Numbered from the stretch's first letter, positions 28,675 through 39,090 are shown. The stretch: 64,000 nucleotides of DNA from VRUE01 sp963788975 (GCA_963788975.1 CAWBIJ010000004.1:1302001-1366000), one strand, 5' to 3'. Notes: a model not told the origin generated them from the sequence alone. Program-made: numbers and translations.

Positions 28675-29595
28675 ATGGACACGATCACCTCAGAGCACCC
28701 GACGATCCAGGTCGTCCCGCGCCGCTCGCCGCTGCGGGCCGCGATCAAGACCGGGCGGCCACAGGAGTGGATCAAGAACGTCTTCGTGTTCGCCGGTCTG
28801 CTCTTCTCGGGCAAGTTCGACGATCCGCACGCGATCGCGGAGGCGACGCTCGCCTTCCTCTCCTTTTGCGCGATCTCCAGCGCCGGCTACTACGTCAACG
28901 ACCTGGTCGACGTCGAGCTCGACCGCAAGCACCCGAAGAAGCGCTTCCGGCCGCTGGCCGCCGGAGAGCTTTCCGAGGGGGCCGCGAAGACGATCGCTCC
29001 GGTCCTGGCGATCGCCGCCATCGGCCTCGCCTTCGCCACTGTCAACTGGGAGGTCGGCCTGATGGTGGTCGGCTACGGCATCGCCCAGGTGGCATACAGC
29101 CTCGGCCTCAAGCAGATCGTGATCGTCGACGTGATGACCCTGGCCGGTCTCTTCATCCTCCGGGTGGCGGCCGGCGCCAGCGCTGTCGACGCCCACGCCT
29201 CGGAATGGCTGTTGCTTTGCACCGGCATGATCGCCCTCTTCCTCGGCTTCACCAAGCGCCGGCAGGAGGCGGTCTCCGAGCTGCACGAGGGCACCAGCAG
29301 CCGTCCGGTCCTCGAGCACTACTCGCTGCCCTTTCTCGACCAGATGGTCGCCATGGTCACCACCGGGACCGTGATCAGCTACTCGATCTACGCGGTCGAC
29401 TCGCCGATCGTCGGCAACGCGATGATGTGGACGATCCCTCCGGTCGTCTACTGCATCTTCCGCTACCTCTACCTGATCTACGACCGCGCCGACGACCGCT
29501 CGATCGCCGCCATGGTCTCCAAAGACAAGGGGATGATCGCCGGTGCCGCCGCCTTCGTGATCGTCGCCTTCGCGGTCCTCTACGTCTTCAAGTAG
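28675..29595 (+). CDS. decaprenyl-phosphate phosphoribosyltransferase-like UbiA protein
   Basis: This UbiA-superfamily membrane prenyltransferase has 306 residues and about eight or nine membrane helices. The family motifs are RPQEWIKN (about 28-35) and NDLVDVELDRKHPKKRFRP (about 79-97). These resemble Rv3806c of Mycobacterium, which transfers phosphoribose to decaprenyl phosphate, the first step towards decaprenylphosphoryl-arabinose. No ribosome site is visible, because the preceding bases belong to a palindrome arm. The arabinan-forming partners (DprE1/E2) are not in the window. Confidence 0.85.
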   Translation: MDTITSEHPTIQVVPRRSPLRAAIKTGRPQEWIKNVFVFAGLLFSGKFDDPHAIAEATLAFLSFCAISSAGYYVNDLVDVELDRKHPKKRFRPLAAGELSEGAAKTIAPVLAIAAIGLAFATVNWEVGLMVVGYGIAQVAYSLGLKQIVIVDVMTLAGLFILRVAAGASAVDAHASEWLLLCTGMIALFLGFTKRRQEAVSELHEGTSSRPVLEHYSLPFLDQMVAMVTTGTVISYSIYAVDSPIVGNAMMWTIPPVVYCIFRYLYLIYDRADDRSIAAMVSKDKGMIAGAAAFVIVAFAVLYVFK

Positions 29596-29602
29596 ACGGC
29601 GG

Positions 29603-30031
29603 TTACTGGAAGTTCTGCTGGGCGGGGGGAGGGCCCTCGTTGAGGTAGAAGCGGGCGCGGCCGAGCTCCTCGCCGTTGATCTGGACGACGGCGGCGTGGG
29701 GGCCTGAGGTGGTGAAGGTGGCGGTGGTGCCGATCGACATCACCAGCCGCTGTTCCTGGCCGGCGGGCATGCCGGGTGGGCGGCCGGTTTCGAAGTTGCC
29801 CTCGAGGCTCTCGCCGAGCTGGACGCCGTCGGGGTCCTCGATCCTCAGCAGCAGGTCGTGGGAGCGGTTGGTCTCGTCCCAGGCGACGTCGATGCCGAGC
29901 GCGATGCCGAAGGTCCACTCGTGCGGCAGCTCGGGAAAGCGCAGCACGTTCCAGCCGCCGCCGGTCATGTAGAGCTTGCCGTTGACGGCCTCGCTGTGGT
30001 CGGTGAGCATCAGGAACCCGAGCTCCATCAT
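29603..30031 (-). CDS. DUF6941-like protein
   Basis: The 142-residue soluble protein begins MMELGFLMLTDHSEAVNGKLYMTGGGWNVL, which I associate with DUF6941, a beta-rich family of unknown role. The frame is open upstream to 30274 but that part is Ser/Arg-rich shadow of the neighbouring gene. Its ATG lies seven bases after the preceding gene's stop, the third gene of a minus-strand trio. Confidence 0.7.
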   Translation of the reverse strand: MMELGFLMLTDHSEAVNGKLYMTGGGWNVLRFPELPHEWTFGIALGIDVAWDETNRSHDLLLRIEDPDGVQLGESLEGNFETGRPPGMPAGQEQRLVMSIGTTATFTTSGPHAAVVQINGEELGRARFYLNEGPPPAQQNFQ

Positions 30032-30038
30032 GCTCAGG

Positions 30039-30350
30039 TTACGTGCCTGGCTCGACCGGCAGGTCGGAGACCAACTCGACCTTGCCGCCGCGGGTGAACT
30101 GGAGGTCGATCGTCTCGTTCTTGCGGTAGGTGCCGAACAGCCCCAGGTACATCGCCAGCCAGCGGCCGGTGCCGACTTTCTCCTTGACGATCTGGCGCGA
30201 GAAGACGATCTCGCCGCCTTCGACCTGGTAATCGCTGCCGAGTCTCTGCTCGATCCCGTTGACGAAGACCGCAAACGGCGGCTCGGCTCCGCGCGGCAGC
30301 TTCACCCGTCGCCCGGCGGCGTAGCTGCCCTTGGGGATCTCCTCGCTCAC
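30039..30350 (-). CDS. hypothetical protein of a three-gene operon
   Basis: The 103-residue product is beta-rich and soluble (VKLPRGAEPPFAVFVNGIEQRL, FSRQIVKEKVGTGRWLAMYLGLFGTYRKNETIDL). The GTG start at 30350 overlaps the stop of the upstream gene by four bases (GTGA). The sequence VFVNGIEQ...GSDYQVEGGEIVFSRQI resembles small structural or tail-like beta-sandwich proteins, but I cannot name a family. It is translationally coupled upstream and spaced seven bases from the DUF6941 gene. Confidence 0.65.
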   Translation of the reverse strand: MSEEIPKGSYAAGRRVKLPRGAEPPFAVFVNGIEQRLGSDYQVEGGEIVFSRQIVKEKVGTGRWLAMYLGLFGTYRKNETIDLQFTRGGKVELVSDLPVEPGT

Positions 30351-30724
30351 CGCGCCAAAGCCTCGCGCACCGTGTCGAACGGCGTCTTGTGCCTGGTCGG
30401 GTCCAGCTCTTCGCGTCTCAATCCGCCCCGGTAAGGGACGAATTTGCCGTTTCCCCGTACGTCCACCCCCGCAACCGGCTTTCGCAGTCCCTTCTCGGAG
30501 AGCTGCAGCCGCGCCCGAACCTGGTCCTCCGGCCCGAAGTCCCGCAGCGCCGAGACCGGCTTGGCTGGCCCCTCCGCCCGAATGGCAAGAGCCCGCCGCC
30601 TCATCTCCGCCACGGCGGCATCGAGATCGTCGAACGACTCGTGGTCCACATCGGACCCGTCCCTGATCGTGAGCTCCCACGCGATGAGCGGAGCGTAAGG
30701 GAGAGGGTCCCGGTACCTCCGCAC
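30347..30724 (-). CDS. hypothetical protein, first gene of three-gene operon
   Basis: The 125-residue hydrophilic product has a helix-rich middle (DDLDAAVAEMRRRALAIRAE) and no recognised domain. Its GTG start lies in a family B palindrome and the first eight codons (RRYRDPLP region) are encoded by the palindrome's arm, so the element may have supplied the start. Without it the next in-frame GTG is at about residue 25. It is coupled to the next gene by a GTGA overlap. Confidence 0.6.
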   Translation of the reverse strand: MRRYRDPLPYAPLIAWELTIRDGSDVDHESFDDLDAAVAEMRRRALAIRAEGPAKPVSALRDFGPEDQVRARLQLSEKGLRKPVAGVDVRGNGKFVPYRGGLRREELDPTRHKTPFDTVREALAR

Positions 30725-30812
30725 GGCTTGTACTTTTTCGGCTGTCTCAATCTCGGACAGCCGCAGGCGCTGACCGAAAAAGTTGAGTGCGGGGGTGCCG
30801 GGACCCTCTCCC
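30699..30812. repeat. long palindromic element, family B copy 2
   Basis: The 26-base arms (GGGAGAGGGTCCCGG... at 30699-30724, partner 30787-30812) pair at 24 positions. The core CTTGTACTTTTTCGGC ... CCGAAAAAGTTGAG shares most bases with family B copy 1, including CTCGGAC and CAGrCGC in the middle. The left arm encodes the N-terminus of one gene and the right arm abuts the stop codon of citrate synthase. Confidence 0.9.
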
Positions 30813-32159
<1,347 letters not shown>

Positions 32160-32192
32160 GCGGCGGGCATTTTCGCAGCTTGGAGGTTCCGG

Positions 32193-32210
32193 GCCCGTTA
32201 ACGGACGGGC
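32193..32210. terminator. hairpin at the 3' end of the PfkB gene
   Basis: GCCCGT and ACGGGC pair over six bases around TAACGG; the TAA of the kinase lies in the loop edge. It sits between the kinase gene and gltA on the same strand. Confidence 0.35.
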
Positions 32211-33121
32211 AACGGCTCAAACTGGGTCATCGCGTGCAGAGTTGCGAAGCGCTCGTCGATCTCCTCGCGGCTGAGCCGGGACACGCGCTCGGTGCCGAAG
32301 TCCTCGACGTTGAAAGATGCGAGCACGGTGCCGTAGCCCATCGCCCGCCGCAGGCAGCTCTCGTCGAGGTCGCCCTCGTGGCTGTCGAGGTAGCCGAGGA
32401 AGCCGCCGGCGAAACTGTCGCCGGCCCCGGTCGGGTCGCGCACGTCCTCGAGCGGGAAGCCCGGCAGGGCGAAGAAGCCGTCCTCGGTGAAGAGGGCGGC
32501 GCCGTACTCCCCTTGCTTGGCGACGACGGCCCGCGGCCCGTGCTCCATCACGGCGCGCGCGCCGCGCGCCAGGTTGGACTCGCCGGTCAGCTGGCGGATC
32601 TCGGCGTCGTTGACGATCACGCACTCGACCTCGGAGATCGCCGCCAGCAGCGAGTCCTTGGCGGTCTCGATCCAGAGGTTCATCGAGTCAAGCGCGGTGA
32701 AACGGGCCTCGCCGCAGAGCGAGCGGACCTGGCGCTGCAGGTCGGGTTGGATGTTCGCGAGGAAGAGCATGTCCGCGGCCTGCGCGGCCTCGGAGAGCTT
32801 CGGCTCGAACTCGGCGAAGACGCCGAGCTGGGTGTCCTCGGTGTGGGCGACGTTGAGGTCGTACTCGTAGCGGCCGCGCCAGAAGAAGGACTGCCCGCCC
32901 TGCACCCGCTCGATGTCGTCGGTGATCACCCCTCGGCTCTCCAGCACCCCGAACTCGGTCGGGCCGAAGTCGTCGCCGACCGGGCCGACGGGGCGCACCT
33001 CGGTGAAGAAGCTGGCGGCGAGCGAGAAGTGGACGGCGGCGCCGCCGAGCATACGATCGCGCTCCCCGAACGGGGTCTTGACCGAGTCGAAAGCGATTGA
33101 TCCAACGACCGTGAGCGCCAT
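32198..33121 (-). CDS. PfkB family carbohydrate kinase
   Basis: The 307-residue ribokinase-fold protein has the C-terminal ATP/anion-hole signature DPTGAGDSFAGGF (about 229-241), with Asp as catalytic base, and an N-terminal GG motif (MLGGAAVHFSLAAS). The substrate could be a sugar or nucleoside and cannot be fixed from sequence. It is divergent from the oxidoreductase at 33165, and an 8-bp palindrome lies in the 43-base gap. Confidence 0.85.
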   Translation of the reverse strand: MALTVVGSIAFDSVKTPFGERDRMLGGAAVHFSLAASFFTEVRPVGPVGDDFGPTEFGVLESRGVITDDIERVQGGQSFFWRGRYEYDLNVAHTEDTQLGVFAEFEPKLSEAAQAADMLFLANIQPDLQRQVRSLCGEARFTALDSMNLWIETAKDSLLAAISEVECVIVNDAEIRQLTGESNLARGARAVMEHGPRAVVAKQGEYGAALFTEDGFFALPGFPLEDVRDPTGAGDSFAGGFLGYLDSHEGDLDESCLRRAMGYGTVLASFNVEDFGTERVSRLSREEIDERFATLHAMTQFEPLPVR

Positions 33122-33122
33122 C

Positions 33123-33144
33123 GGAAGCGCACCCTAGCGCTTCC
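33123..33144. promoter_or_regulatory. palindrome in a divergent promoter region
   Basis: GGAAGCGC-ACCCTA-GCGCTTCC is a perfect 8-bp inverted repeat lying between the starts of the PfkB kinase and the oxidoreductase. It could be an operator shared by both genes or a leader hairpin. Confidence 0.35.
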
Positions 33145-33164
33145 CCTGCGAGACTCCGGCCTCG

Positions 33165-34112
33165 ATGAAGGCGATTCAGATCGACCAGTTCGGCGGCCCC
33201 GAGGTGATGGAGTACCGCGAGGTCGACGATCCCGTTGCCGGCGACGGCGAGGTCGTGGTCGAGGTCTCCAGAGCCGGCATCAACTTCGCCGACACGCACG
33301 CGACGCGCAACGACTACCTGGCCGAGCAGTCGCTGCCGCTGATCCCGGGAGCCGAGGTGAGCGCGCGCAAGCCCGACGGGACGCGGGTTGCCGCGATCCT
33401 CGCTAGCGGCGCCTACGCCGAGAAGGTCGCGGCCCCCGAGGCCTTCCTCGTGCCCGTCCCCGATGGGGTCGACGACGACCAGGCGGCGGGCCTGCTGCTG
33501 CAGGGGCTGACCGCGATGGCGCTAGTGCGGCGCTGCGCCCGGATCGAGGCGGGCGAGACGCTCGTCGTCGAGGCTGCCGCCGGGGGGACCGGGACGCTCG
33601 CGGTGCAGCTCGGCAAGCGCGCCGGGGCGAGGGTGATCGGCCTCGCCTCCAGCGAGGAGAAGCGGGCGCTGGTCGAGCAGCTGGGTGCCGACGCCACGGT
33701 CGATTCACGCAGCGAGGACCTGAAGGAGGCGATCCTCGAGGCGAACGGGGGCGAGCGGGTCGACGCGGTGCTCCACATGAGCGGCGGCGACGCCTTCGAC
33801 GCCGAGCTCTCGGCGCTGGCGCCGCTGGGGCGGATGGTTGTCTTCGGCATCGCCTCCCGCGAACAGCGCGAGGTTTCCACGGCGCGGCTGCTGCGCGGTT
33901 CCAAGTCGGTGATCGGTTTCTGGCTAGTCCACCTGCTGATGCGCCGCGAGCTCGTGGCGCCGATGATCGGCGAGCTCTTCGAGACGGTTGCCGCGGGCGA
34001 GCTGGCGGTGACCGTCGGCGAGGTCTACCCGCTGTCCGAGGCGAGGCGCGCCCACGAAGACCTGGTCGGCCGTCGCACCAGCGGCAAGCTGCTACTGGAT
34101 CCGGCCAAGTGA
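33165..34112 (+). CDS. zinc-type alcohol dehydrogenase-like quinone oxidoreductase
   Basis: This medium-chain dehydrogenase/reductase of 315 residues has a GroES-like N-terminal domain and a Rossmann domain with AAAGGTGTLAVQLGKRAGARVIG (about 140-162). No zinc-ligand cysteines are present, so it is of the NADPH:quinone reductase type. The stop overlaps the GTG of the helicase by four bases, so both genes are translated together, an unexpected pairing. Confidence 0.85.
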   Translation: MKAIQIDQFGGPEVMEYREVDDPVAGDGEVVVEVSRAGINFADTHATRNDYLAEQSLPLIPGAEVSARKPDGTRVAAILASGAYAEKVAAPEAFLVPVPDGVDDDQAAGLLLQGLTAMALVRRCARIEAGETLVVEAAAGGTGTLAVQLGKRAGARVIGLASSEEKRALVEQLGADATVDSRSEDLKEAILEANGGERVDAVLHMSGGDAFDAELSALAPLGRMVVFGIASREQREVSTARLLRGSKSVIGFWLVHLLMRRELVAPMIGELFETVAAGELAVTVGEVYPLSEARRAHEDLVGRRTSGKLLLDPAK

Positions 34113-35590
34113 CCGCTTTCAGGGAGCTGGGCCTCTCGCCGCAGATCCAGCAGGCGCTCGACGAGCTGGGCTACGAGGAGCCGACGCCGATCCAGGACCA
34201 GGCGATTCCGGAGCTGCTCGCCGGCCACGACGTGATCGGCCAGGCGCAGACCGGGACCGGCAAGACCGCGGCCTTCGGACTGCCACTGCTGCAGTACCTC
34301 GACCCCGCCAGCGACGAGGTGCAGGCCGTGGTGCTGACGCCGACCCGCGAGCTCTGCATCCAGGTGACGCAGGCGCTGCGCGCCTACGCCGAGCACCTCG
34401 ACATCGAGATCGTCGCCGTCTTCGGCGGTGCACCGATCAAATCCCAGCAGGCCCAGCTGCGAGCGGGCGCCCACGTCGTCGTCGCCACGGTCGGCCGCAT
34501 GATGGACCTGATGTCGCGCCGCTCGCTGGTGCTCACCGCGGCCCGCTACATCGTCCTCGACGAGGCCGACGAGATGCTGGACCTCGGCTTCATCGAGGAC
34601 GTCGAGAAGATCCTGCGGATGTGCCCCAGCGGCCGCCAGACGGCGCTCTTCTCGGCGACGATGCCGCCACCGATCAAGCACCTGGCCGAAAGCCAGATGT
34701 ATGACCCGACGACGATCAAAATCACCCCGAAGACGCTGACCGTCGACGCGATCGCCCAGGCCTTCGTCGAGGTGCCGGCGAAGGAGAAGGCGGCGCGGTT
34801 GGGGGAGCTGCTGAAGGCCGAGGAACCCGAGCAGGCGATCATCTTCTGCCGCACCAAGATCGGCGCCTCACGGCTGGAGAAGACGCTCAAGGACAAGGGC
34901 CTCGACGTCAAGGCGCTGCACGGGGACATGAGCCAGGGCTCGCGCGACGGGGTGATGATCGCCTTCAAGGACCACCGGGTGCGCCTGCTGGTGGCGACCG
35001 ACATCGCGGCGCGCGGCCTCGACATCGAGCACGTCACCCACGTGATCAATTACGACGTGCCCAACTCCTCCGAGGTCTACGTGCACCGCATCGGCCGCAC
35101 CGGCAGGGTCGGCAGGACAGGCCGCGCGATCACCCTCGTCACCCCCGCGCAGCGCAAAGAGATCGCCCGCATCGAAGCCGACGTGAAGACGACGATCGGC
35201 GAGTGGGAGTCGCCTGAGGAGCGCCTCGAGCATGCGCCCCCGCCGCGCCGCCGCGAGCGCAAGCGCGAGGAGCCCAAGGAACGCGACAAGCCAGAGGAGA
35301 CAGCCAATGGCAAGGAGCCCGCGACTTCCACGCCGGAGCGGAAGACCTCAGGCGATGCCGTCAAGCTCTTCGTCAACCGCGGCGAGCGCAGTGGAATCTC
35401 GGAGGAGGACCTGCGCTGGGCCCTTCGTGAGGGCGCCGTCCTGCCCGACGAGGCGGTCCACGATGTCCACGTCCTGCACCGCTTCTCCTTCGTACACATC
35501 GACTCCGACCAAGCCGACAAAACCGTCGAGTTCCTCGACGGCACCAAGCTGAAAGGCAAGGAGATCCGGCTCGAGATCGCGAAGAGCTGA
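34109..35590 (+). CDS. DEAD-box ATP-dependent RNA helicase with DbpA-like RNA-binding domain
   Basis: The 493-residue helicase has the Q motif (LGYEEPTPIQDQAIP), Walker A AQTGTGKT, PTRELCIQ, DEADEMLDLGF, SATMPP, and in the second RecA domain ATDIAARGLDIE and HRIGRTGR. A charged linker (Arg/Lys/Glu-rich, about 375-420) leads to a DbpA-type RNA-binding domain (KLFVNRGERSGISEEDLRWAL...VDIRLEIAKS-like end). It probably acts in ribosome assembly or mRNA decay, as CsdA/DbpA relatives do. Start GTG 34109 overlaps the preceding stop. Confidence 0.92.
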   Translation: MTAFRELGLSPQIQQALDELGYEEPTPIQDQAIPELLAGHDVIGQAQTGTGKTAAFGLPLLQYLDPASDEVQAVVLTPTRELCIQVTQALRAYAEHLDIEIVAVFGGAPIKSQQAQLRAGAHVVVATVGRMMDLMSRRSLVLTAARYIVLDEADEMLDLGFIEDVEKILRMCPSGRQTALFSATMPPPIKHLAESQMYDPTTIKITPKTLTVDAIAQAFVEVPAKEKAARLGELLKAEEPEQAIIFCRTKIGASRLEKTLKDKGLDVKALHGDMSQGSRDGVMIAFKDHRVRLLVATDIAARGLDIEHVTHVINYDVPNSSEVYVHRIGRTGRVGRTGRAITLVTPAQRKEIARIEADVKTTIGEWESPEERLEHAPPPRRRERKREEPKERDKPEETANGKEPATSTPERKTSGDAVKLFVNRGERSGISEEDLRWALREGAVLPDEAVHDVHVLHRFSFVHIDSDQADKTVEFLDGTKLKGKEIRLEIAKS

Positions 35591-35593
35591 GCT

Positions 35594-35968
35594 TCAGCTC
35601 TCGGTCAGTCTCGTGATGCTGGCGAAGAGCAGGTCGAAGTCGATCGGCTTGGTCACGTAGCCGCCGATGTCGAGGTCGGTCGGCGCCCCGGCGTCGGTCT
35701 CGTCCTGGTGGGCACTGACGATCAGCGCCGGCGTGTCGACTCCGGCGGCGCGCAGCTCGCGCAGGGCGTCGATGCCGGACTTGCGCGGCATCATCGCGTC
35801 GAGTAGGAGGACGTCCGGGGCGGACTCGGCCTCGCCGCCGATGGCCTCGACAACCTCGACGCCGTCCGTCGCCGTCACCACCTCGTAGCCCTCCATCTCC
35901 AGCCGCGTCCGCAGTAGGAGCAAGATCGTCTCCGAATCGTCGGCGATCAGCACCTTGGTGCCCATCAT
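35594..35968 (-). CDS. single-domain response regulator
   Basis: This receiver-only protein of 124 residues has the acidic pair Asp10/Asp11, phospho-acceptor Asp57 (LLLDAMMP), Ser85 and Lys107 (YVTKPID). There is no output domain, so it probably passes signal by protein contact or phosphorelay. Its ATG overlaps the stop of the histidine kinase gene by four bases (ATGA), so the pair form one system. Confidence 0.92.
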   Translation of the reverse strand: MMGTKVLIADDSETILLLLRTRLEMEGYEVVTATDGVEVVEAIGGEAESAPDVLLLDAMMPRKSGIDALRELRAAGVDTPALIVSAHQDETDAGAPTDLDIGGYVTKPIDFDLLFASITRLTES

Positions 35969-37197
35969 CGGCTCGCCTCCGTTCGCGCGGGCTCTGCGAC
36001 CGGGTCTCCCGTTGCGCCCGCGGGCAGGCGGACGCGGAAGGTCGAGCCTTGGCCGAGGACCGCCTCGACGGCGATCGCGCCGCCGTGCAGCTCGACCAGG
36101 GACTTCGAGATCGCCAGGCCCAGTCCGGTCCCTCCGACGTGCTGCGTCAACCCGGCGTCGCCGCGGGTGAAGCGGTCGAAGATGTGCTCCAGCTGGTCTT
36201 CCGGCATGCCCGGTCCGTCGTCGCTCACGCTGATCTCCACTTCAGCACCTCGCAGGGCCGCTGTCACCCCGATCGTGGCTCCTTGCGGCGAATACTCATG
36301 CGCGTTGGTAAGCAGATTCACCAGTACTTGGCGAATCCGGTCGCGGTCGACTTCGACCGGCGGCAATCCCGTCTCGACCTCTAGGTCCAGCGACTGCTGC
36401 CGCGCCTCGGTCTGGCTGCGCATCGTCCGCACGGCGTCGTCGACGAGCGGCGCGACCTCGGTCGGCACCGGTTTGATCACGAGGCGGCCGGCGTCGCTGC
36501 GGGCGAGGTCGAGGAGGTCGTTGAGCAACCGCACCAAGTGGCGGGTGTTGTCGAGGATCACCTCGACGGTTTCCGCCTGCTTGGTGCTGAGCTTCTCGCG
36601 CTCCATCATCAGCAGCTCGGCGAACCCCTGCACCGAGGTGAGCGGGCTGCGCAGCTCGTGCGAGGCGGTGAGCACGAACTCGTCCTTCATCCGGTCGAGC
36701 TGGTCGCGCTCGCCGGCGCGCCGCTGCAGCTCGGCGGCCATCTCGTTGAAGGCCGAGCCCAGAGTGGCGGTCTCAGAGAGGCCGCCGACTTTGACCCTGG
36801 CCTCGAGGTCGCCGCTGGCCAACTGCTGGGAGGCCTCGACCAGCTCCTCGAGGGGACGGCGCATCGAGGCGATCAGCCCGCTGAAGAGCAAGGCCGCGCC
36901 GGTCAAGCCGGCGATCAGCCCGGCGCCGACGAGCAGCGCCGTGTCCCGGGTCTCGTCGTCGATGTCGTCGCGGAGAGACTGGCGTCGCTGTTCCTGGGCG
37001 AGGATCGCCTCCCGCGCCGCGCCTCGATCTTCGCCTTGGGCGAAGCGGTTGCGGGCAGCGATCTCGGTCTGGTAGGAGCGGGCGACTGCGTCCTCGAAGT
37101 CCTGACGCTGCTGCAGGAACCTGCCGACGCCGATCACCGCCAGCCCGGTCAGGACGGCAAAAGCGATCGCGAATCCAATCGTCAGCCGGTTGGCCAA
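35965..37197 (-). CDS. membrane sensor histidine kinase
   Basis: The 410-residue kinase has a membrane helix (about 4-25), an extracytoplasmic helical region of about 65 residues, a second helix (about 88-110), HAMP, HisKA with His180 in ASHELRSPL, and HATPase with NLLTNAHEYSP, DDGPGMP and GGTGLGLAIS. The frame is open into the divergent gene; a TTG at 37197 (MANRLTIGF) is the first start that avoids overlap. The stimulus is unknown. It is co-translated with the response regulator. Confidence 0.85.
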   Translation of the reverse strand: MANRLTIGFAIAFAVLTGLAVIGVGRFLQQRQDFEDAVARSYQTEIAARNRFAQGEDRGAAREAILAQEQRRQSLRDDIDDETRDTALLVGAGLIAGLTGAALLFSGLIASMRRPLEELVEASQQLASGDLEARVKVGGLSETATLGSAFNEMAAELQRRAGERDQLDRMKDEFVLTASHELRSPLTSVQGFAELLMMEREKLSTKQAETVEVILDNTRHLVRLLNDLLDLARSDAGRLVIKPVPTEVAPLVDDAVRTMRSQTEARQQSLDLEVETGLPPVEVDRDRIRQVLVNLLTNAHEYSPQGATIGVTAALRGAEVEISVSDDGPGMPEDQLEHIFDRFTRGDAGLTQHVGGTGLGLAISKSLVELHGGAIAVEAVLGQGSTFRVRLPAGATGDPVAEPARTEASR

Positions 37198-37243
37198 CGA
37201 TGGGCTGAGCCGCAGGCGTCGTCCGGAATATGCTTGCTGGACT

Positions 37244-38308
37244 ATGGGCGACGAGGCTACAACCACGGCCGACGGCGCCGCGGAGGCGCCTGAGGGAATC
37301 GATCGAACAGGCGTCGAAGGCTGGTTCGGCGAGCACGTCGCGGGGGCGCAGCTGCCACTCTCCTTCGAGCGCATCTCCGGCGGCCACTCGAACCTCACCT
37401 ACGGGGTGAGCGATGCCGCGGGCAAGCACTGGGCGCTGCGCCGCCCGCCTCTCGGCAAGCGACTTGGCTCGGCGCACGACATGGGGCGGGAGCACAAGGT
37501 GGTCTCGGCATTGGGCCCGACCGAGGTGCCGGTGGCGCCGGTGGTCGGGCTCTGCCAGGACGAGAGCGTCAACGACGCCCCCTTCTACGTGATGGACTTC
37601 GTCGAGGGACCTATCTTGCGCGGCCTCGCCGAGGCCGACGCCTTTCCCGAGCAGTCCGATCGTCGGGCGATCGGCGAGCGCGTCGCCGACACGCTGGTCG
37701 CGATCCACGCCATCGACCCCGACTCCGTCGGACTGGGCGACCTCGGTCGCAAAGAGGACTACGTCGCCCGCCAGCTGCACCGCTGGCAGGGCCAGTGGGA
37801 GAAGTCGAAGACGCGTGAGCTGCCGTTGATCGATGCCGTGCACGAGCGGCTCGCAGCGAGAATCCCAGAGCAGGGCCCGGCGACGCTCGTCCACGGCGAC
37901 TACCGGCTCGACAACATGATCCTCACCGAGCGGGGAGAGGTCGCGGCGGTGGTCGACTGGGAGCTCTGCACGCTCGGTGATCCGCTCGCCGACGTCGGCC
38001 TGCTGATGGTCTACTGGCCCGATGCCGGCGACGAGATGCTGGCCCTCGGCCAGCCGGCCAACCTCGCGCCTGGCTTCCCCACGCGCGAGGAGCTGAGAAC
38101 CCGCTACGCGGAGCGCTCAGGCCGCGATCTCTCGCAGCTCGACTTCTTCGTCGCGCTCGGCTACTGGAAGCTGGCGGTCATCCTCGAGGGCGTCTACGCT
38201 CGCTACGCGGCCGGCCAGTACGGCAAGGTCGACGAGGGGATCCAGCACTTCGCCCACCTCGTCGAGCGCCTCGCCGAGGCCGCGGACGAGGCCGAGCGCC
38301 GCGACTAA
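37244..38308 (+). CDS. APH-family phosphotransferase (ACAD10/11-like kinase)
   Basis: The 354-residue kinase-like protein has the aminoglycoside phosphotransferase fold: catalytic loop HGDYRLDN (217-224) and metal site DWE (238-240). The ISGGHSNLTYGV nucleotide loop at 45-56 and the overall sequence follow the phosphotransferase half of human ACAD10/11, and the LvaA-type kinases that phosphorylate 4-hydroxyacyl-CoA, rather than antibiotic kinases. An acyl-CoA dehydrogenase lies 1.4 kb away (39678), fitting that idea. Confidence 0.82.
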   Translation: MGDEATTTADGAAEAPEGIDRTGVEGWFGEHVAGAQLPLSFERISGGHSNLTYGVSDAAGKHWALRRPPLGKRLGSAHDMGREHKVVSALGPTEVPVAPVVGLCQDESVNDAPFYVMDFVEGPILRGLAEADAFPEQSDRRAIGERVADTLVAIHAIDPDSVGLGDLGRKEDYVARQLHRWQGQWEKSKTRELPLIDAVHERLAARIPEQGPATLVHGDYRLDNMILTERGEVAAVVDWELCTLGDPLADVGLLMVYWPDAGDEMLALGQPANLAPGFPTREELRTRYAERSGRDLSQLDFFVALGYWKLAVILEGVYARYAAGQYGKVDEGIQHFAHLVERLAEAADEAERRD

Positions 38309-38355
38309 GATAAACAGTTGGGGTTCGTAAAGGGAGAAACGACGAGGAGGGACCC

Positions 38356-39069
38356 GTGGGACAGGTTCGCAGGCGGTTGACGTACGCAAACGTGGTTTCG
38401 TCTCTGGCGCTGTTCATCGCTCTGGGCGGTGCCACAGCCTTCGCTGTGCAGCAGCTGCCCGAGAAGTCCGTCGGAGAGCGCCAGTTGAGGCCGGGGGCGG
38501 TAACCCCCACCAAGCTGCGTAAGAACGCAGTGACGGCGCCGAAGATCAAGGCGCTGGCGGTGAAGAACGGCAAGCTCGCCAACGGAGCGGTGACCACCGC
38601 CAAGTTGGGAGCCGGAGCAGTCACCGGCACGCAGCTCGCCGGGGCAGCCGTGACGGGCGAGAAGATCGCCAACGACGCCGTCACCGGCGACAAGGTCGTC
38701 GAGTCGTCGCTGAGCGAGGTCCCCAGCGCGAGCAGATCGAACTCTGCTGTCACGGCTCAGTCCGCCAACCCGATCGTCTTCGCCCGCATCAACTCCGACG
38801 GCTTCGTCGACCCGTCCAACTCGAAGGGCCTCTCCGACGCCAACGTCGACAACCCCCAGCTCGGCGTCTACTGCATCAGCGTGCCGGCTTTCGCCCCCCG
38901 AGGAGGCCAGGCGAGCGCGCAGTCCGAAGGCGGGAACAAAGAAACGATCGCGCAAATCAAAGTCGGCGGGACGGGCGAATGCCCGGCCCCGCAGGTCGAG
39001 GTGCGGACGTGGAACGCCGGCAAAGCGGAAGTGGTGAAAGCCGCCTTCTACGTCATGCTTTACCACTGA
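38356..39069 (+). CDS. secreted repeat protein, NGAVTTAKL-type
   Basis: The 237-residue paralogue of the gene at 5679 starts at GTG 38356 after GAGGAGGG. A hydrophobic export or anchor segment (about 12-35, ending GGATAFA) precedes eight or so degenerate repeats (LRKNAVTAPKIKALAVKNGKL...) up to about residue 115. The C-terminal domain (YCISVPAFAPRGGQASAQ) shares sequence with the neighbour at 39091. It is probably a surface protein; the exact role is unknown. Confidence 0.8.
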   Translation: MGQVRRRLTYANVVSSLALFIALGGATAFAVQQLPEKSVGERQLRPGAVTPTKLRKNAVTAPKIKALAVKNGKLANGAVTTAKLGAGAVTGTQLAGAAVTGEKIANDAVTGDKVVESSLSEVPSASRSNSAVTAQSANPIVFARINSDGFVDPSNSKGLSDANVDNPQLGVYCISVPAFAPRGGQASAQSEGGNKETIAQIKVGGTGECPAPQVEVRTWNAGKAEVVKAAFYVMLYH

Positions 39070-39090
39070 TCCTCGACTGAAGGAGATCTC

